This document shows positions 44,410 to 56,318 of a stretch of 64,000 nt of DNA, one piece after another (positions within the stretch are counted from its first letter, which is position 1; each line of letters starts with the position of its first letter). The DNA lies in the NCBI GenBank assembly GCA_018524725.1, contig JAEUWP010000443.1, forward strand, positions 62,001 to 126,000, in the 5' to 3' direction. This DNA comes from Podaxis mareebaensis. Lineage: Eukaryota; Basidiomycota; Agaricomycetes; Agaricales; Agaricaceae. The notes beneath the pieces were generated by a model that had not been told where the DNA came from, searched no databases, and was given only the letters and a program-made list of their open reading frames with translations. The translations under genes were made by a program, and so were the position numbers.

Positions 44410-45904
44410 TTAGAGCTTAGCCCTCCACACTCGCAACCAGTTCCTCCTTCTCGCCTCCCCACTCGTCTTCTGCCTCTCTTTCCCATTCCTCTCACCGTCG
44501 CCCTCTCCATCTTGGTCCTTCTTCAAAGCCTCAAACTCTGCCCCAGTCACACCACATAGCTTCATTGGTAGCGTCAAGTCAACACCTTCCTTTTCGCAAG
44601 CCCGTCGAAAAACGGACCTGCTGAGAAGGGCCCATGCTATTCGTTCGTCTAGTGATGGTGTTTCTGACGTCATAACCTCGAATTCGGGCTCGCGCCCGTA
44701 CCCTATCGTCGCAACCCTGATCATCATTCCTCTGCAAATATTGAACCCGTTTGCGTTAGTTCGAGAGCGGGTTTGCGCAGGAGTGAGAACGTACGCAGTC
44801 AGGCCAAATATTGGCTTGATTCCACCAGCCTCACGTCCTGTGAGGAACTGATGAACCATGTACGGATATTTTCTTCCGTGCGGTGCGCTCCATTCTACGG
44901 TGAAGGATTTGTGGTAGTCAACTTCGACGGTTTCAGGTTCCGACGCATGGAATGGTGATGTAGTTGATAAGAAAGAGGCGAGAGGGTGTGAGAAGAGGGA
45001 CGCGACCTCATCTGTGTTGAGGATCGGCTATCAATACGGGTAAGAACCATGTCAAAGTGGCCACAAGATTGGAGTCTTACGCGCAGGGTGTTATCGAGAA
45101 TAAGGACGACTACACTGAAAACAAGTCAGGATTCTCCAGAAAAGTCAGGAAAGGCGATACACACGGTGTTACCACAAGTTCAGCAGCAAGGAACGGCTCT
45201 AGAATACATAATAAGGGGACTTTCCGTCTGTCCTTTGGAAGACCGATCTAGAGGCGAGGTATACGTTTGTGACAATCTACATCACAACGTTTAACACACC
45301 TCCTCAAATGCCTCTCTCCGCTGAATTTACATTCATAAACAAGCCGGTGAAATTGTAGAGAGAAGAAGCGTACTGCAGTATCTTCAATGGTTCGATCACC
45401 CTTGTCTACCTTTCCGCCAGGTAGAGAAGTATCACCTGCGTATGTTCTAAGTGTTGCGGATCTCCTGTGTAATCATATAGCGCTGGTTATTTACTGACAT
45501 GGTAAGGCATTTGGGGGACAAACGCACCGACTGAGAAGCACATACAAATCACCACTTCTGCCAACAAATAATGCGACTAACACTGCCGCACGCTTAGACC
45601 TCGGGACAACGATGGTCGATTTCGGAGGGCGATATGACGCCAGTCGATACAAACATCTATTTCGTCGCGGTAAGTTACCTGAACATAATACATGAAGGGT
45701 TGCGAGGGTAGCTCAAAATACAAAGGGTAACGAAACGTACTGCCTTGATTCGGACGTGAGTTGTGCTATTCGGTTTGACGAGTTAACCACAAATCTCTTT
45801 CTTCGCGATTTGGTTGACGGAGATGATGAGGTGGATGTCTCAATGGATTCGCGCTTATGGAACTTGAGGAAGTTCTGAGGCTTTGACCGGTTTCCTATCG
45901 ACAT
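44410..45904 (-). CDS. Nudix hydrolase, CoA diphosphatase type
   Basis: Eight exons (45,904-45,741; 45,656-45,528; 45,464-45,374; 45,320-45,300; 45,247-45,165; 45,114-45,081; 45,027-44,795; 44,731-44,410) give 358 residues. The Nudix motif spans residues 112-136: PGGKVDKGDRTIEDTA joined across an intron to RREAFEEIG, with Glu130, Glu133 and Glu134 as metal ligands. Upstream LYVLLSRRSATLRTYAGDTSLPGG is typical of CoA-cleaving Nudix enzymes (yeast Pcd1 type), which split CoA or oxidised CoA into 3',5'-ADP and phosphopantetheine, often in peroxisomes. The C-terminal HPLASFL and GGIKPIFGLTA blocks fit fungal members. The last three residues, AKL, could act as a PTS1-like peroxisomal signal. The first ATG in frame is used. 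Confidence 0.92.
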
Positions 45905-46165
45905 GGTGTCCGGACACACTGGAACTTTTGCAATATAGAGAAGCCAGGATACGGAAACAGAAAATATTCCACCTATTTAGCGAGGTTTAGATGACAGACG
46001 CAGGGACGAGGTCAACGAGCAGTAAGCGCCGGGAAGTCACAGCCAATAGTGATGTCACATGAAATTGAAATCACGGGCGGCTCAGATTATACACATCAGA
46101 CGCAACATGCAGGTCAAGATATCAAGATAATACGATCGTACTGTGTGCTACTATGATACAGAGGG

Positions 46166-48056
46166 CTAGCAATACAGAGAAGGAGCAGCTTTCTGCTTCC
46201 TCTGGCCATCAAAGCTATCCTTGCGGCTCCCATTTCCATTATCTCTTCGAGGCTTCCCACTTGCGTGGCTCTTCTCGATCTCCTTCAACGTGTCCGCGAA
46301 ACCAGCCAGGTCAAATCCAGTTTCGCTCAGGATATCCCTAGCGCTGGCTCCAAGGTCCATCTGCGGCGAACCCCTGGCGTCGCGAGTGTTGCCCCCGTTC
46401 GAGGAAGGAGCAACCCGTTTATGAGTAGTGGGTGGCCGAGAAGGGGAGGGAGTGGAATGGGTGTGCAGTGGAGATCTATTGGTTACAGTGGGTGTCCCCT
46501 TTGCGGAAGTGAAGAAGTCCTTTCGTTGTTGGAGCGACGGAGAGGGAGATGGCAAAGGCGACGGACAATAAGCGTTCGAGTTTATGACACTGCTCAACCG
46601 TTTGAACTGCGGTTTATCGAACTCAGACTCAGGTCTGTCAGGCGACAGCCACTCCTGAACGACGGGATGGTCTCTTGTGGGCTGATACCCACATGCGTCA
46701 TATAGCTCGAGATTTCGGGAGAAGTTGACAGTAGGGTTGAACAAAGGAAGTGCGTCCTCGATAGCCGAGAATGCTTCATCTGGAGCGAGGCTCCGCTGTT
46801 TCATTACTAACGTCATTGACGTCAGTTGGTTATGCGGGTGGATAAAAGATAAATGATACGCACAGCAGGCGCAAGCAACTGTGCACGCTCGGACTTCCAT
46901 AAGCGAATGCACGAGTACCAGACCATCTGTCATCGCCTCCTCCAGGAACTGGACTGCACCAGGCAGAGCCAATAGTAAATCCTCTTTCGCAGAGTTCCTG
47001 ATATTAATATGATGGTGGTGATGTTTTGATTTCAGGCCAGCTGAGAGGGCGGAAGGAGGAATTTCGGCGGGTGAGATGGAGAGAACGTGAGTGATCCCAA
47101 GGTCAGCAAGGAGGGATTCGGCCTGTCGAGGGTCTTCCGGAAAATCACTGACAATCAAGGGAGAGGAGATCGAGGTTGAAAATAGTAACCGATATCGGCG
47201 GTGGAACAAGGTGAAAGATGTATGTAAGGATGGAGTCAGCGAACAAACGGACAACCGAAATGTTGAGGCCATGGATGGACTCCTTGACGTCCAATGCCCC
47301 CTGTACAGCGTACCTGTTCAACAGCAACTTGTCGGGTATAATGGATACCGTGTCAACGAGTTGGTTCAGGAAATAAGTCACATCTTGTTCTTGGCGCTTC
47401 TTCCATGAACGATAGACGGGGTTGGATGAGGAGGGCTCGAATTGACACTTGGCATAAGTGTCCAGCTGCTTGATGAATCCATAGTTCGGATGAGCCTGAG
47501 GCCGACCTACCAAGCTGGTGAGTGGAGATACAGTCCAGTAATCCGAAAATGGACTGACGTTGTTTGATGTAGCGTAAGGCAGACCTAGCATCCATCTTCC
47601 TGTATTTCATCACTTCAAGCCGTCAAATGTCTGGACTGAGAATAGCTAAGGATTCGATACGCACGAAAGGCTGCGACGACAGTTGTACTCCTCGACACCC
47701 CCATCACACAGTGGACTAAAACTCTCCCTCCATCTTCCAGAGCCCCTTGAATAAATCGACTCGTCTTCGGTAAATGTATCAATAGATCTTCGTACTCCGT
47801 GTCCTCGACGGAAACATGCAAGTGGGTATTCGCCGCCCCGCCAGCAGGTGGGCATTCGTGACATACAGAAACCACATGGGTAATTCCAAGCTTCGTCATA
47901 TGTTCCCGACATTGGGCAGCGGAGAGGCTAGAGGAAAGCGGAGTCAGTCAAGAGCGAAATGTGAATTTCTAGGCCACAAACCACCGCTCACTTTCCCAAG
48001 TACAATTGGTCCTTGAGTATCTCATTCGTGCTTGGCTTCACGGTATCGATGGTCAT
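46166..48056 (-). CDS. Tandem dual-specificity phosphatase, second domain catalytically dead
   Basis: Six exons (48,056-47,992; 47,927-47,665; 47,612-47,559; 47,506-47,314; 47,147-46,864; 46,806-46,166) give 499 residues. The first DSP domain (residues 18-165) has the full signature HCVMGVSR, with Cys95 and Arg101, and an acidic general-acid loop (VEDTEYED). After NPVYRSWKKRQ and SIIPDKL a second DSP-like domain starts at residue 192 (DFPEDPRQAESLLADLGITH). Its signature reads HS-LMEVRA: the catalytic Cys is Ser273, the Arg is displaced and the general-acid loop is lost. The C-terminal 120 residues are Ser/Pro-rich with a possible helical end (DLAGFADTLKEIEKS). The second domain may bind a phosphoprotein or regulate the first. 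The 166-nt intron 4 is unusually long for this window. Confidence 0.9.
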
Positions 48057-49863
48057 GGATATTTCCTTCCCGTTCTATGAGTCTGAGTTCGCGGCAGGTC
48101 GTAAGGATAAGAAGATGGCTGTTGGAGCTCACAAGACGAAGGTATCAAGAGTCCAAACGAACCAGTTTTAGGGTGTGGCAATCCGTTTTATAAAGTGCGT
48201 TCCGTTATTTACCTAATTTAGTTGAGGAAGATCAGAGATCCGGCGCAGGCGCATTCCCGATTGCCGCACCGGCTGACGTTATGTGCCTTGGGATTAGATT
48301 GTCTTCCCATGAACACCGTCATTGTCCCACAAGCCCAAGCTACTTTACGATGCACAACATTATTGTGCACCTATTCAATGGTGAAACCGGAGGAGAGTTT
48401 CAAGAAACTACTCGCCCATTCTTCAGTCGGTCAACACTCCGGCATCGCGCTCAACAGCTTCAAGCTCGGTTACCGGTGTGCAATCACCCACTTTATGATA
48501 GGGCTCCACAGTTCCTTTCTTCTTTCATCATCGTGAAAAATGGGGTGCTTTCGTAAGACCGGAGGTTCCTCGCACTCGCACGCTCGAGTAACCTAACCAG
48601 GAGGTCCGTCATGCATCAACTTTTGGCGTTGGAGCTCGGCCTTAGGCGAAAAGACGGGCATGCCATTTGAATATTTACCTATCTTTGTGCTTACTGAGCG
48701 TGCACTAAGATCGGTCCTTCTGGGTGGCACCCGGCCTGGAAGAAGGTTGCTGCTGCGATATAACAGGTAAGTTTGTTTGACATGAGCGGGAGGGAAGGTG
48801 TATATTAATGGAGTGGGGTTGCCAATGTGGAGTGTGCGCGTGAGGCTTCGAGTTGTTTACGCTAGGCTGATGTCAGTCCTTCCTATTATGCGAAAGGGGA
48901 TCATATCAGTTATTATCGATGTAATTTCGTTCGTCTCGAAAACTGAAAAATACGACAACTCCACAGATCCCCCGGGAATGAATTCGGGCTCTCCTACAGC
49001 CATGGAAGCAGGGGTATATCGCGTATTATTCGAACCTCTCAACGGACAGTGAGCAATATGCAAGAAGTTTGGCGCTGTGACAAACGCAGTGGAGTTGGCC
49101 TAACTTAGACTGCTTCGTTTGTTAGCCATGAAATCACCACTGTCGTAGCAAATCCGTAATCCTTCTCCTTCCTGTCTGGTAGGATGTTCCAACAAGAAGA
49201 TTTTTGGCATGTGGAGGATAATTTTGGTTTAGATGTAGTGAAATTTGGACACATGGCAACTGGGATATGAATAGCCCACCTGGGAAGTGTTGAATGAGAT
49301 ATAGCGCCATATAGACTATTATAGACTGCATTTGTCGAGAAAGGCGCCAGACATGCAACACGGTATAGCAGGCATGATCCCAGCTAACTCTAGTCCTCGT
49401 TACACGAGAAGTACTATCCTTCACCCACCTTTCGACATCCCCCCCGTTTCGACAGGTCACGCAATCGTCACAATGGCCGAGACTTGCCGTTCTGAACTCC
49501 GATGATCCACTCAATTGATGAGTGACGAAACTAAGTAACCAAATATGTAGACTAAGTAACTTGAGGTAACTAGCTAGAATACGAGAGCAGTAGGATATCA
49601 CAAATCACAGTGTATGAGAATAATATGATGCAACTTGTCAAGGGGGGAAATAGCCCAACTGACCGCCTGGGAATGGTCTGGTGCTGAACTGCTGAAAACC
49701 TACATGGTTTGGCTGAGAAGGAAAGGCAGTGCAGTAGTTGGGTGAAAAAGCGAAGTCCTGATGGGTATGGTTAAGCGAAAGTTGAGGGGACACCAGATAC
49801 AAAGGGCCTGGAGTTGGGAGAGAAAACTCTTGCGGAGTGGGATGTGAAATTGTCGCTGCTTCT
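48057..49863. other. 1.8-kb region, no gene seen
   Basis: The upstream flank of the phosphatase gene and a long spacer. Frames in this stretch are short and unsupported. An open frame at 49,638-49,863 (minus) continues past the HTH remnant in another frame and may be its frameshifted tail. Confidence 0.4.
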
Positions 49864-50120
49864 TTATAAGATACATATATGTTTTCCTGTGTATCGGCCA
49901 ATGAGGGTTGTCCGTGCTACCTTAATGATAGTCAGCTAGCTTGACCCCTTGCAAACTGACGACGCTCATTCACTTTAAACTCGCGTGCAGCTGCAGTTAC
50001 AGTCCTCTGGGTATCATTATTCAGGGACCGGATAGCCTCCTGAATGTGGTCCTCATACTCAGGATCTTCATGAGCGTGTGACTTCTGACACTGAGCGGGC
50101 ATAAATCGGCGGAGAGACAA
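49864..50120 (-). pseudogene. Psq/pogo-type HTH remnant
   Basis: Two segments (50,120-49,974 and 49,920-49,864) join at a GT-AG intron to read EDHIQEAIRSLNNDTQRTV, then TAAAREFK joined to VARTTLIGRYTGK. This is the helix-turn-helix found at the N terminus of pogo/Tigger-like (DDE_1) transposases and related Psq proteins. It stops after HICIL, with no DDE domain behind it. It is most likely a transposase relic; a small domesticated DNA-binding protein is the alternative. Confidence 0.5.
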
Positions 50121-50805
50121 GCAGAATGGGAAGCACAGGAACGTTGGATACCTTGGTCAAAGGACAAATGGGCGAAAAAAGATGTGATGACGATCAATTG
50201 TATTTTGCACTCCGACACGGCATCTCCTGGCAAAGTGTGACAACTGCTGTAAAAACTAACTTTTCTTATACGCAAGCTACAGACTTCAAACCAGCTGGAA
50301 GACGTGCAGAATGGCATTCCAGCACAGATTACAAAATATGAGGGGGAGATACTGAACGGGGCTTGAGATATAAGGAATGTGTCGAAACGGGGGGGATGTC
50401 GAAACGTGGGTGAAGGATAGTAGACTGAAAAATGTGCGGGACTTTTTCGTTCCCGATGAAATGCATTTACGTCAGGAAGCGACTGAATATTCAAGCATCC
50501 GAGCATGTTGGGTGACATGATGACGCAACACATGCGGACACATAAAAAGTTTGGGGCTCTCACGGGTCGGGGGGTTTTGGGCGTGGTCAACGCACTCAAA
50601 TATCCGGTCCTTGAATGTGCTCGTGTGTGGCAGCAGACATCAAAAGTAGATTCAGGTAAGTTGGACCGGCAGAGATGGATGATAAAGGGGAAGATAAGAG
50701 TTAGGATGCCAGGGACACATGATGGTGTTTATCCTTGCTTGCCGGAGGTCAAATGAGTACCACGTGATCTTCGCAAGCCGGAGTATCTCTGTTCTGACAT
50801 TGTCC
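50121..50805. other. Intergenic, no gene seen
   Basis: About 685 bp between the HTH remnant and the hydrolase gene. Nothing supported. Confidence 0.4.
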
Positions 50806-52304
50806 ATGGCACCTGAGCGCTCTTCCACGTCGTCCACCATGGTTTCCAGTCCATACTATCATTGTCTCACGTTTTCTCTCCTCCTCATTCCTCCTCTAAT
50901 ATTTGCATCCTATCTGCTTGCCGCTTTTCCAAATCCTCCAGAAACTCTCAATGTGCATCCCTCACTCGCCAGCCTCCCTCTGGACGCGAAGTCCTGGCGA
51001 ATATACCCGGAAGACTACTATGAAGGTGGTGCATATGTGAACTTTCCATATGGACGAGTTCGGTATTGGATTATGGGCCCAGAGAATGGAAAGAAAGTGA
51101 GGCGCTAATATTGAAGAACGGCCGCAACAGCTTACCTTCACCCTGCGCTGCTTCAAAGGTGGTCTTGATTCACGGTTTATCGATACCCGCCATCGTTTGG
51201 AAAGATGTTGCACCTCGCCTCGCTGCAAAGGGCTATCGCGTTCTGCTTTATGGTTGGTCTTGCCGCACGCATTCAATATGGGTTTGGCTTCACACAGAGC
51301 CCAGATCTCTATGGGAGAGGATACTCGGATGCACCTCAGACTACGTATCACCCCGGGCTGTTTACAACCCAACTCGCGCTACTCATGCAACATCTCAAGT
51401 GGGAAAAAGCTATTATTGTCGGCGTGTCCATGGTGCGCTCAAGATCTCTCGACAGGCGTGACTAGCTACTAATGTCTGACGCACGGGCATCTATTATGTA
51501 TCGCTTAATAGGGTGGTGGAGTCGCAGCTGCGTTCACCGCACATTTCCCGCAGTTGGTGGATGACAAGGTTGTCTTGATCGCTTCCGCTGGGCTTGTCGA
51601 GGTGCGTACACGTTTTCTGACCCGATACTCAAGGACATGCGTTCTAACAACACATGCTTGGCGCGTCCATCTAACCAGAACGGGGACATCTCACGTACAG
51701 CGAAATTCATGTCCTCACCTTTTGTGCAAACCCTTGCCTCCAGCGTCCCCTTCCGAGTACGTATTTTGACATCCGTTCCTGGAGTCATCTTCGGAACTCA
51801 CCTCGGCTTCATAGATTTACTTGCAGCATCTGACTAATTCAAGCTCGAAAGCCGGGGATGAAACTGATCCTATCATCGAGGTAATTAACAAATATGTCAT
51901 CTCCTTAAACTCGTTTTTGACCACTGAAAAACAGATCGTCCGGCTTCAATCCGCTCATCTCCCTGGTTATAATGCCGCTATATCATCCTCGCTGAGGGAC
52001 GGTCCTATCCGGGGACAAGCGGCCATGTTTTCCTCTAGCGGCTTCGAGGGAAAGAAGGTCCTGCTGATTCATGTACGTGGTTCTTGTTAGGACCTATTCC
52101 GGACCCCCTCACCTATATTGTATGCAGGGAACGAAAGATACTACAGTACACCCAAAATACTCTCCCCGCATTATCGACCTTCTGCCAGAGAAGACCAGGA
52201 GTACAGCTCGTTTGGTCAGTGTAGACGATGCGGGTCACGAAGTCATCACTACACACTCGGAGATTGTGGCCGAAGAGCTCGTCAGATTCTTCAATGAGAA
52301 ATAG
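50806..52304 (+). CDS. Membrane-anchored alpha/beta hydrolase
   Basis: Eight exons (50,806-51,096; 51,159-51,252; 51,305-51,432; 51,512-51,601; 51,679-51,756; 51,827-51,880; 51,935-52,072; 52,128-52,304) give 349 residues. Residues 17-40 form one membrane anchor (LTFSLLLIPPLIFASYLLAAF). The fold begins with VVLIHGLSIPAIVW (oxyanion loop) and the cap-proximal DLYGRGYSD. The nucleophile elbow GVSMGG contains Ser170 and is split by intron 3. The charge relay is Asp295 (GTKD) and His328 (DDAGHEV). It is a serine hydrolase of the epoxide-hydrolase/lipase-like group; the substrate is unknown. The 54-nt intron at 51,881-51,934 is in frame and stop-free, so isoforms with it retained are possible. Confidence 0.9.
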
Positions 52305-53355
52305 GCCAAAATACCTGGGAAGTGGACCTATGGACGATTAATGATGGACCGTAGGTTGGACGACGGTCGTTTAATGGGAAGAGCATCTTTGTTGTTTCAC
52401 TTTGGCTATGATTTCACGTACTTCCGGATTTTTGACTTTCCACTCCTTTTTTCGGATGGATATACCTTGATGCCGCCTCGCCATGCCATTCTTTCAGTCC
52501 CTTTCGCATATCCCTTGATGTTTTTTTCACTTAATACTGCGTTCCCTTTTTCGTCCTTCATAATTAATTTATTCGGCTTGAGGTTGACCGAAAGTGTCAC
52601 AGTAGGTTGTATGGTTGTGATGTTTACATATTGGCAATATTTCTACATATGGTACTGTTACGATTATATGCCCGTTTTCTACTTAGCCTAGTTCTGGATA
52701 GACTATTGTGTAGTTGATTTTCAGAGGTCATGGTGGTCGAGGGGGAAGTCATAAAGATTCGATAGTGTGCGAAAAAAAAACCCCCCGAAAAACCGGAACA
52801 ATAATCAGGATTCAGGACTGATTTCATCCCAGAGCGAAAAATATACGCTTCAGACTGAGAGGTAAAAAGGTGCCTACTGCATGCTAAACTCGAGCTCTAC
52901 CTACTGAAAATGTACGCAGTAATTGAGAGAGTGAACCAGAGAGTTGGTCTGGAACATCTCAGGCTTGGGCAAGGCTTTTCCCCGCATATTGAGCTAAGTA
53001 CCAGTTTCCAAGCACGATTAACAAGATGTGGTCTCGATGCTGGCCGGTAACCGTGTCTCAACCAGTGCCTTGTCAGCTTGAATCAGTACCTCATCCATCA
53101 ATGCATCACAGCCGGTGTCCGAATGCTCAGACCCGCATAGATAGATCCATTTGTTGGTCCGGAAAATTCACTTGTTGCGAAAGGTCTACTTCACGACAGT
53201 CGTGAACTGACATTCCTTCCACGCGCCGTTAGAGCTGCTGTCGACGAATCAGAAGTCGCGATCAGCTTCACGTGACGAGGCGCGGGGTTTGTTGTATTGT
53301 CATGTTTGGCAGGGACACGATTTGCCCGCGCACTAGATTACTGACGACAACGCCC
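52305..53355. other. Intergenic, no gene seen
   Basis: About 1 kb. It holds the hydrolase 3' flank, AT-rich to about 52,700, then a poly-A/C tract near 52,772-52,792 and the upstream region of the next gene. A short open frame with hydrophobic residues (52,341-52,691) has no homology that I recognise. Confidence 0.4.
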
Positions 53356-56318
53356 ATGACGATGGGCAGTGATCCACCGCCCCAACAACTCGTGCTATCG
53401 GATATCATCCACAATATGTCACCATCTCCGAGTATTAACGATGACCACAGACCCCCGCAACGCACCGATTCGCCTGAACCACTCTCGGAAGAGGATATCA
53501 TTCACATGAAGGCCAGAGTTGCAGACATGGGGTTCGTTCTCGGTGCAAAGTCACGAGATGATATAAACTCTGGTAGCATGACGTCTAGAGAGAAGGAACT
53601 TGGTGGCATGGTGCGTATCTTTCCGTCCCGTGTTGTGTCATGATTAATGTTCAATAGGTGGTCAAATTACTAGACTCGTTCATACATCCGTCTCAGCTGC
53701 TTCGTCAAGCAGAGTTCATCAATTGGCTTGAGACACAACGAGACCTATTAGTACAATCATTCGAGGAAGAAAGGAAGAGGTGGGAAGTGGAAAGGGAGGG
53801 CTGGACTCGAATGGCCGAAGCCCTCCTTGCACAGCGTGCAAACGCCGGGAACACATCCGTTCAGAGGGACGAAGATTTAGAACGCCAGTACGCTACCTAT
53901 GAATCTGAAAATAAAAACCTTCGAGAGAAGGTAAGTTCTATGGACCGTAATAACCGATTTGCCACGACTTACACACTTGTCCAGCTCCAGGATTCTCAAT
54001 TACGGTTTTCTGCTCTTGAGTCGGAACTGAATAAACTCAAACCTCTGCTCCTTATGCAGCCTCTATCTTCCATTTCCGGCATATCCTCTTCCGACAGGCT
54101 GAGCGCCTTTCAGACCGAGTCCGTTACGGATTCGCGATCGTCCAAGACCAAACGAAAACATGCAGACCCTTCGGCGGCAGGGGAACAGGAACACAGTGGC
54201 TCAATGACCGATCCAAAGCCATTACTTCCTCAAACACACCCAGGGGATTCAACCCGAATCCAATTTCGCTCTGAGCATTACCACCGAAATTCACAATCCC
54301 GCTTATCATTTCTCAGTCCTCTACAACCTCGATCTTCGGTTCAGCAGACCCCCACGAGGTCAGTATTCTCTTCCACCCAGACACCTCAAACGCACTCCGG
54401 TTCCCCGAAAAAGCCCAAGTCAAAGAACAAGAAGTCCCTTCATAGTAACCTCCTTCCTCTGACTGCAGACGCAAGGACGGAACACCTTTTGTTGGCTGCG
54501 CGCAGGATCGGTCGAGAGCGCGCGAATATGATGTCTGGGTTTATGCGTCGTATTGAAAAGGAGAAGGAGGAAATGGTGCGGGAGAATGAGACGGAACGGA
54601 TGGAAAGAGAGAGTATGGAGAGAGCAGCCACCGGTAGCGCCGGGGTGGGAGGGAACACATACTATCGTAAGGATTTGGCCAATACCACAATGAGTCCAGG
54701 TCCTGCCACTTCACCAACCATTGTTACAATGCCTCAAACTCCGAAGCGGGGCACTGCAGGAGGCCATTCAACCACTCATTTCTTAACCCCTACGCTGATG
54801 ACGCCGAGGACTAACTTCTACCCGTCAACGAACCATACCCCCAGTTCTTTCGTGTTTGTTGGAACACCAGCCGTCGCCTCCTTTGGAAATTCTGCGCCTA
54901 CATCCCGACAAATTGGTAACTCCGTACCATCCGCTCATTCGGTGACGCAGCCGACTCAGACGCCCGCAGCGCCTTCGACGTCAGCTACGCATGCAAACAA
55001 CCGCCCTACTCCTCTTGCTTCCCTCCTCAGTGCCGCGAAGAGCATGATGGATGACGACGCTCACGACTCCAATATCAACTCGAATGGCCGCAGGCGCGCA
55101 GGCGCCCTTGAACTCCCAGAAACCCCTCTCCCGAAACGCAGGCGAGTTAGGAACGGAAGTCTGAGCAACGGCGCTAGGACCGTGGATATGCTCGGAGCGA
55201 CTGCCACACCTAGCACAGATCGTGTTAGAAGTGCATTGGATGTGTTGGCGGACCAGGCGGCAGCTGCCTTCGATTCTGACAGGCATTCGCCAACCAAATC
55301 ACCAACGAAACCACCAACTCGAAGCAAAGGCAAGAATAAGGGATCAATGCTCGCGCGTTCCGGCGTGTCTGGTGAACCCCCTGAGGCAGAACTGGATGGT
55401 GATTCTACTCCGAAAGGAAAGACACGGTCAATGCTGGAATCACGTTCTCATGTTAGCACTGGGAGCCCTGTATCTACACGGAGTCGATCCAAAGCTCTGT
55501 TAACGGATAGACTTTCAAAGGAATCAACGAGGGCGAAACACAAGAGGGATAAATCCCTTGATTCGCAACAGCGGAGCGCCTCCACACCCAGAATGATATT
55601 CTCCCCTGGCATTCGATCACCCATTGCGCCTCAGCCAACACTGTCCGATGCTGTTTCTGCTGATATTGATAGTGGCCCTGCCTCTGAAAGGGCTTCTGTT
55701 CATACGGAAGCTGGGCGTGCCGAAGAAGATTTGGTGGATGATGGCAACATTTCTCTAATTAATGGCGTTACAAACACCCTTTCCAAGCCTCCGACGTCCT
55801 CGCGCGCAGGAGATGACTGTCGCGCTATCTCTGGCTCCCTTCCTCTCGATGTGACAAATCGATGTACGCCTGATTCACAACCTGACGCAGTTGTCGAGGG
55901 TTTCGCCCAGAAAGATCAAACCCTTACGGCGATCAATCCAACTACGACGTTCGCCTGGGAAAATGGCGAGGGTGGAGCTCACTCGACCATTATCCAAGAT
56001 AGTGCTCCGCAGGGGGAAGGCAATCCGGAACGTGCACCTCCCAAAGAGGGAGAAGTGGGAGGTGTGGGTGAGGAACACGGGAAGCGGTCTCACGCAGGCC
56101 GCAGTCCGTCTGGTGACAGTCCTGATACTGACGCTGATGCTGAAGGGGAGATGGATGTAGATGCAGAGGTCACCATCACTTCTTCGATGGTACACGAGCC
56201 GCTATCTTTAGCCGCACCGTTACCGCGACCGGAGGTCTCCAGCTCAATCCCGGCGGGGCTAACGCGCGACGAACAAAACCCTGGAGCGCCCCGGGCTATT
56301 TTATCAACGAAGCCGTGA
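53356..56318 (+). CDS. Large coiled-coil and disordered protein
   Basis: Exons 53,356-53,610, 53,658-53,930 and 53,985-56,318 give about 953 residues. Starts at 53,302 and 53,362 are also possible. Residues 55-175 are helical and charged, with FINWLETQRDLLVQSFEEERKRW typical of a coiled coil. The 54-nt GTAAGT intron at 53,931-53,984 is in frame and stop-free. A second helical, Glu/Arg-rich stretch (MRRIEKEKEEM) lies near residue 400. The rest is disordered, rich in Ser, Thr, Pro and basic clusters (PLPKRRRVRNG, KSPTKPPTRSKGKNKG), suggesting a nuclear or cytoskeletal scaffold. The C terminus is acidic (DTDADAEGEMDVDAEVT). I do not recognise the family. Confidence 0.75.

Noticed and set aside
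44410..44859. Short stand-alone gene on the minus strand
   Set aside because: It is the last part of the Nudix gene; upstream exons supply the catalytic motif in the right phases.
46166..47272. Second phosphatase domain as a separate gene starting at 47,272
   Set aside because: The first part of that frame is the long intron; splicing 47,314 to 47,147 joins it in phase to the first domain.
53931..53984. Reading the coiled-coil gene straight through this 54-nt segment
   Set aside because: GTAAGT at the start and CCAG at the end, with loss of the heptad pattern inside, make it an in-frame intron.
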